Assembly: GCA_003250135.1 (NCBI GenBank)
Contig: QKHF01000120.1
Span: forward strand, 1-5,573
Length of the DNA stretch: 5,573 bases
Source: Paracoccaceae bacterium
GTDB lineage: Bacteria; Pseudomonadota; Alphaproteobacteria; Rhodobacterales; Rhodobacteraceae
Direction: 5' to 3'
Numbering within the stretch: position 1 is the first letter of the stretch; each line of letters begins with the position of its first letter. The notes under the pieces were generated by a model, which was not told the DNA's origin, searched no databases, and was given only the letters and a program-made list of their open reading frames with translations. Below are positions 4,449 to 5,573 of this stretch, one piece after another. The translations under genes and the position numbers were made by a program.

Positions 4449-5168
4449 ATGAAATCGATCAGTATCGCGATTGGTGCGTTCAGCGCGGCGGTGATCGCCG
4501 TCGCAAGCGCCCACGCTCAGAACGCCGACTACTCGGCTGAGTCCATTATCAAGCACTTCGAACAAAGCGGTTCCGGCGACGGAGATTGCGCCGCAAGTGG
4601 CGATTGCATCGCGAAAAGCGGCACTCGCGGTCTGTCGATCGGCGCGGCTCCCACTCAGCCCGCGCCGGCTCCGGCGCCCGCCCTTGGGGCGGCTGAGGCG
4701 ACCACGGCCGAGCCCATGGGCGCAGAGCCGCCGATGGGCAGCATCGCGCCGGCGGAGACGGCCTCCACCGCGCCGCGCATGGGTGAGATCGTCGCCGCGG
4801 AGCCCGCGCCTCAGCCCGTCGCCGCGGCGCCCGATGGCTTCAACCTGCTGATCACGTTTGAGTTGGGTTCGGCTCGCCTGACGCCGCAGGCGCAGACCAA
4901 TCTGGATGAATTCGCCACGGCCGTCAGCGATCCGCGTCTCGCCACGGCGGTGTTCGCGATCAACGGTCACACCGACGCCAGCGGCGGCGATGAGTACAAT
5001 CTTGCGCTGTCCGAGCAGCGCGCCGCTTCGGTCGTCGAGTATCTGACGGCCAAGGGCATCGACTCGTCGCGGCTGATCCCGCGTGGGTTCGGTGAGGAGC
5101 AGCCTCGCACCGCGGATCCCTATGACGGGGCGAACCGACGGGTCGAGGCGACCCTGATCAGCCAGTGA
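4449..5168 (+). CDS. Periplasmic OmpA-C-domain (peptidoglycan-binding) protein
   Basis: From the ATG at 4449 the product has 239 residues. Residues 1-23 form a signal peptide with cleavage at AHA|Q; there is no lipobox Cys. Residues 24-65 hold a short region with Cys47 and Cys53 in GDGDCAASGDC, followed by TRGLSIG. Residues 66-128 are an Ala/Pro-rich linker with three P-x-MG-like motifs. The OmpA-C domain spans about 131-237: FELGSARLTPQ, NGHTDASG with Asp176, LSEQRA with Arg191, and GANRRVEATL. Asp176 and Arg191 match the pair that holds diaminopimelate in peptidoglycan. It lacks an OmpA beta-barrel, so it is likely a soluble or partner-bound wall-binding protein. An in-frame ATG at 4413 would add 12 residues before the signal peptide but lacks a ribosome site. 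Another exported protein gene begins 175 bases downstream. Confidence 0.92.
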   Translation: MKSISIAIGAFSAAVIAVASAHAQNADYSAESIIKHFEQSGSGDGDCAASGDCIAKSGTRGLSIGAAPTQPAPAPAPALGAAEATTAEPMGAEPPMGSIAPAETASTAPRMGEIVAAEPAPQPVAAAPDGFNLLITFELGSARLTPQAQTNLDEFATAVSDPRLATAVFAINGHTDASGGDEYNLALSEQRAASVVEYLTAKGIDSSRLIPRGFGEEQPRTADPYDGANRRVEATLISQ

Positions 5169-5194
5169 GGGATCGGCTGATCTGACACGATTTT

Positions 5195-5219
5195 GCGCCC
5201 GGCCGGCGAGGTCGGGCGC
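5195..5219 (+). terminator. Strong hairpin after the OmpA-family gene, no T-tract
   Basis: GCGCCCGGCC (5195-5204) pairs with GGTCGGGCGC (5210-5219) over 10 positions with one G-U pair, around the loop GGCGA. It begins 26 bases after the stop. No T-run follows on either strand, so it may stabilise the 3' end, attenuate reading into the next gene, or act with Rho, rather than being a classic intrinsic terminator. Confidence 0.4.
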
Positions 5220-5240
5220 TCATCGCGTAAATGCGTAGCA

Positions 5241-5257
5241 GTTCAGTAGATGTTCAG
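5241..5257. repeat. GTTCAG direct repeat with 11-bp period
   Basis: GTTCAG occurs at 5241-5246 and 5252-5257, about one helical turn apart, in the gap before the last gene. It could be paired half-sites for a regulator or chance. Confidence 0.2.
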
Positions 5258-5332
5258 GTGAGGCGTTGCGGCGGTCACGTCCGAAGGGCCGATAGGCTGA
5301 GGGCGCCTGTGTAGGTCCGTGCAAGTCGTCAC

Positions 5333-5340
5333 AAGGGGGA
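5333..5340 (+). promoter_or_regulatory. Ribosome binding site of the right-edge gene
   Basis: AAGGGGGA ends 3 bases before the ATG at 5344. It resembles the AAGGGGA site of the preceding OmpA-family gene, also with short spacing, and selects the start. Confidence 0.6.
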
Positions 5341-5343
5341 ACG

Positions 5344-5573
5344 ATGACGACCATAAACTTTGAACCTGGGAACCGTTGCGCCACAGGTGGTGAGCGTCTC
5401 GCAAGAATATTCGCCCTGACGCGCACCGCAGCGATCATAATCGCCGCCGCATGCATTTTCACAGAGGCGTCGGCGCAGACCCCTAGGGCGACGCCGCGCG
5501 AACAACTTCGCCCCGATCTCACCCAGCCGCGGCCGACCCCGGAGGTCGGCGAACGTCCCGAGTTGGAGGCGAC
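5344..5573 (+). CDS. Exported protein, partial (possible TpsB/ShlB-FhaC-type secretion partner)
   Basis: The frame is open for 76 codons to the right edge with no stop. The first 44 residues look like a signal peptide with a long basic n-region (about 28 residues), a hydrophobic core AAIIIAAACIF, and cleavage at ASA|Q. Cys37 in the core gives a poor lipobox alternative. The mature start is rich in Pro, Arg and Glu (PREQLRPDLTQPRPTPEVGERPELE) and is likely unfolded. I recall similar Pro/Arg-rich starts on alphaproteobacterial two-partner secretion transporters (ShlB/FhaC/HecB), but nothing diagnostic such as a POTRA domain or barrel is inside the window, so this identity is weak. An exported function is well supported. 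The gene follows the OmpA-family gene in the same direction with a similar ribosome site. A minus-strand open frame over 5220-5522 has no family features and was not called. Confidence 0.6.
   Translation, partial: MTTINFEPGNRCATGGERLARIFALTRTAAIIIAAACIFTEASAQTPRATPREQLRPDLTQPRPTPEVGERPELEA

Noticed and set aside
4149..4970. Minus-strand open frame across the tRNA and the OmpA gene
   Set aside because: It would read antisense through a well-formed tRNA-Leu and a complete OmpA-C gene; the product is Arg/Gly-rich without motifs.
5220..5522. Minus-strand open frame of 100 codons near the right edge
   Set aside because: No ribosome site or family features; the overlapping plus-strand frame has a signal peptide and a good ribosome site.

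Overview
This GC-rich window reads as chromosomal DNA from an alphaproteobacterium. The codon choice, the AAGGGGA-type ribosome sites, the gene set (GluQ-RS, orphan HNH, YqaA-type DedA next to DsbB, periplasmic OmpA-C protein) and GANTC sites near a promoter fit Rhodobacterales, Maricaulales or Hyphomonadaceae. The exact genus cannot be read from the sequence.

Layout from left to right. (1) Positions 1-704, minus strand: the 5' part of a glutamyl-Q tRNA(Asp) synthetase gene, cut by the window edge. (2) Positions 740-2074, plus strand: a DNA-3-methyladenine glycosylase-like gene, then, 45 bases on, a serine carboxylesterase of the YpfH/EstB/acyl-protein-thioesterase type. This pair diverges from gluQ across only 35 bases. 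(3) Positions 2075-2359: a 285-base intergenic stretch with DnaA-box-like 9-mers, a GC palindrome, a possible promoter and a foldable leader. (4) Positions 2360-2947, plus strand: a small orphan HNH nuclease starting at GTG. (5) Positions 2920-4037, minus strand: a DedA/YqaA membrane protein gene overlapping dsbB by ATGA. The dsbB end overlaps the HNH end by 28 bases. (6) Positions 4176-4261, plus strand: tRNA-Leu(CAA) with a clear sigma-70-type promoter. (7) Positions 4449-5168, plus strand: a secreted OmpA-C-domain protein with an extended -10 promoter and a hairpin just before its ribosome site. (8) From 5344 to the right edge, plus strand: the start of another exported protein with a Pro/Arg-rich N-terminus, tentatively an outer-membrane secretion partner (TpsB-like).

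Most of the window is conserved housekeeping: tRNA queuosine modification, alkylation repair, ester hydrolysis, disulfide formation and a leucine tRNA. The right end turns to the cell envelope, with a peptidoglycan-binding protein followed by a second exported protein. I see no CRISPR array, insertion sequence, integrase or phage gene, and no strong case for a new multi-gene system inside these 5.6 kb. The parts most worth a second look are the orphan HNH gene with its structured leader and nearby DnaA-box-like cluster, the compact gene overlaps, the regulatory architecture before the OmpA gene, and the truncated gene at the right edge, whose identity would decide whether the OmpA protein belongs to a larger secretion locus.
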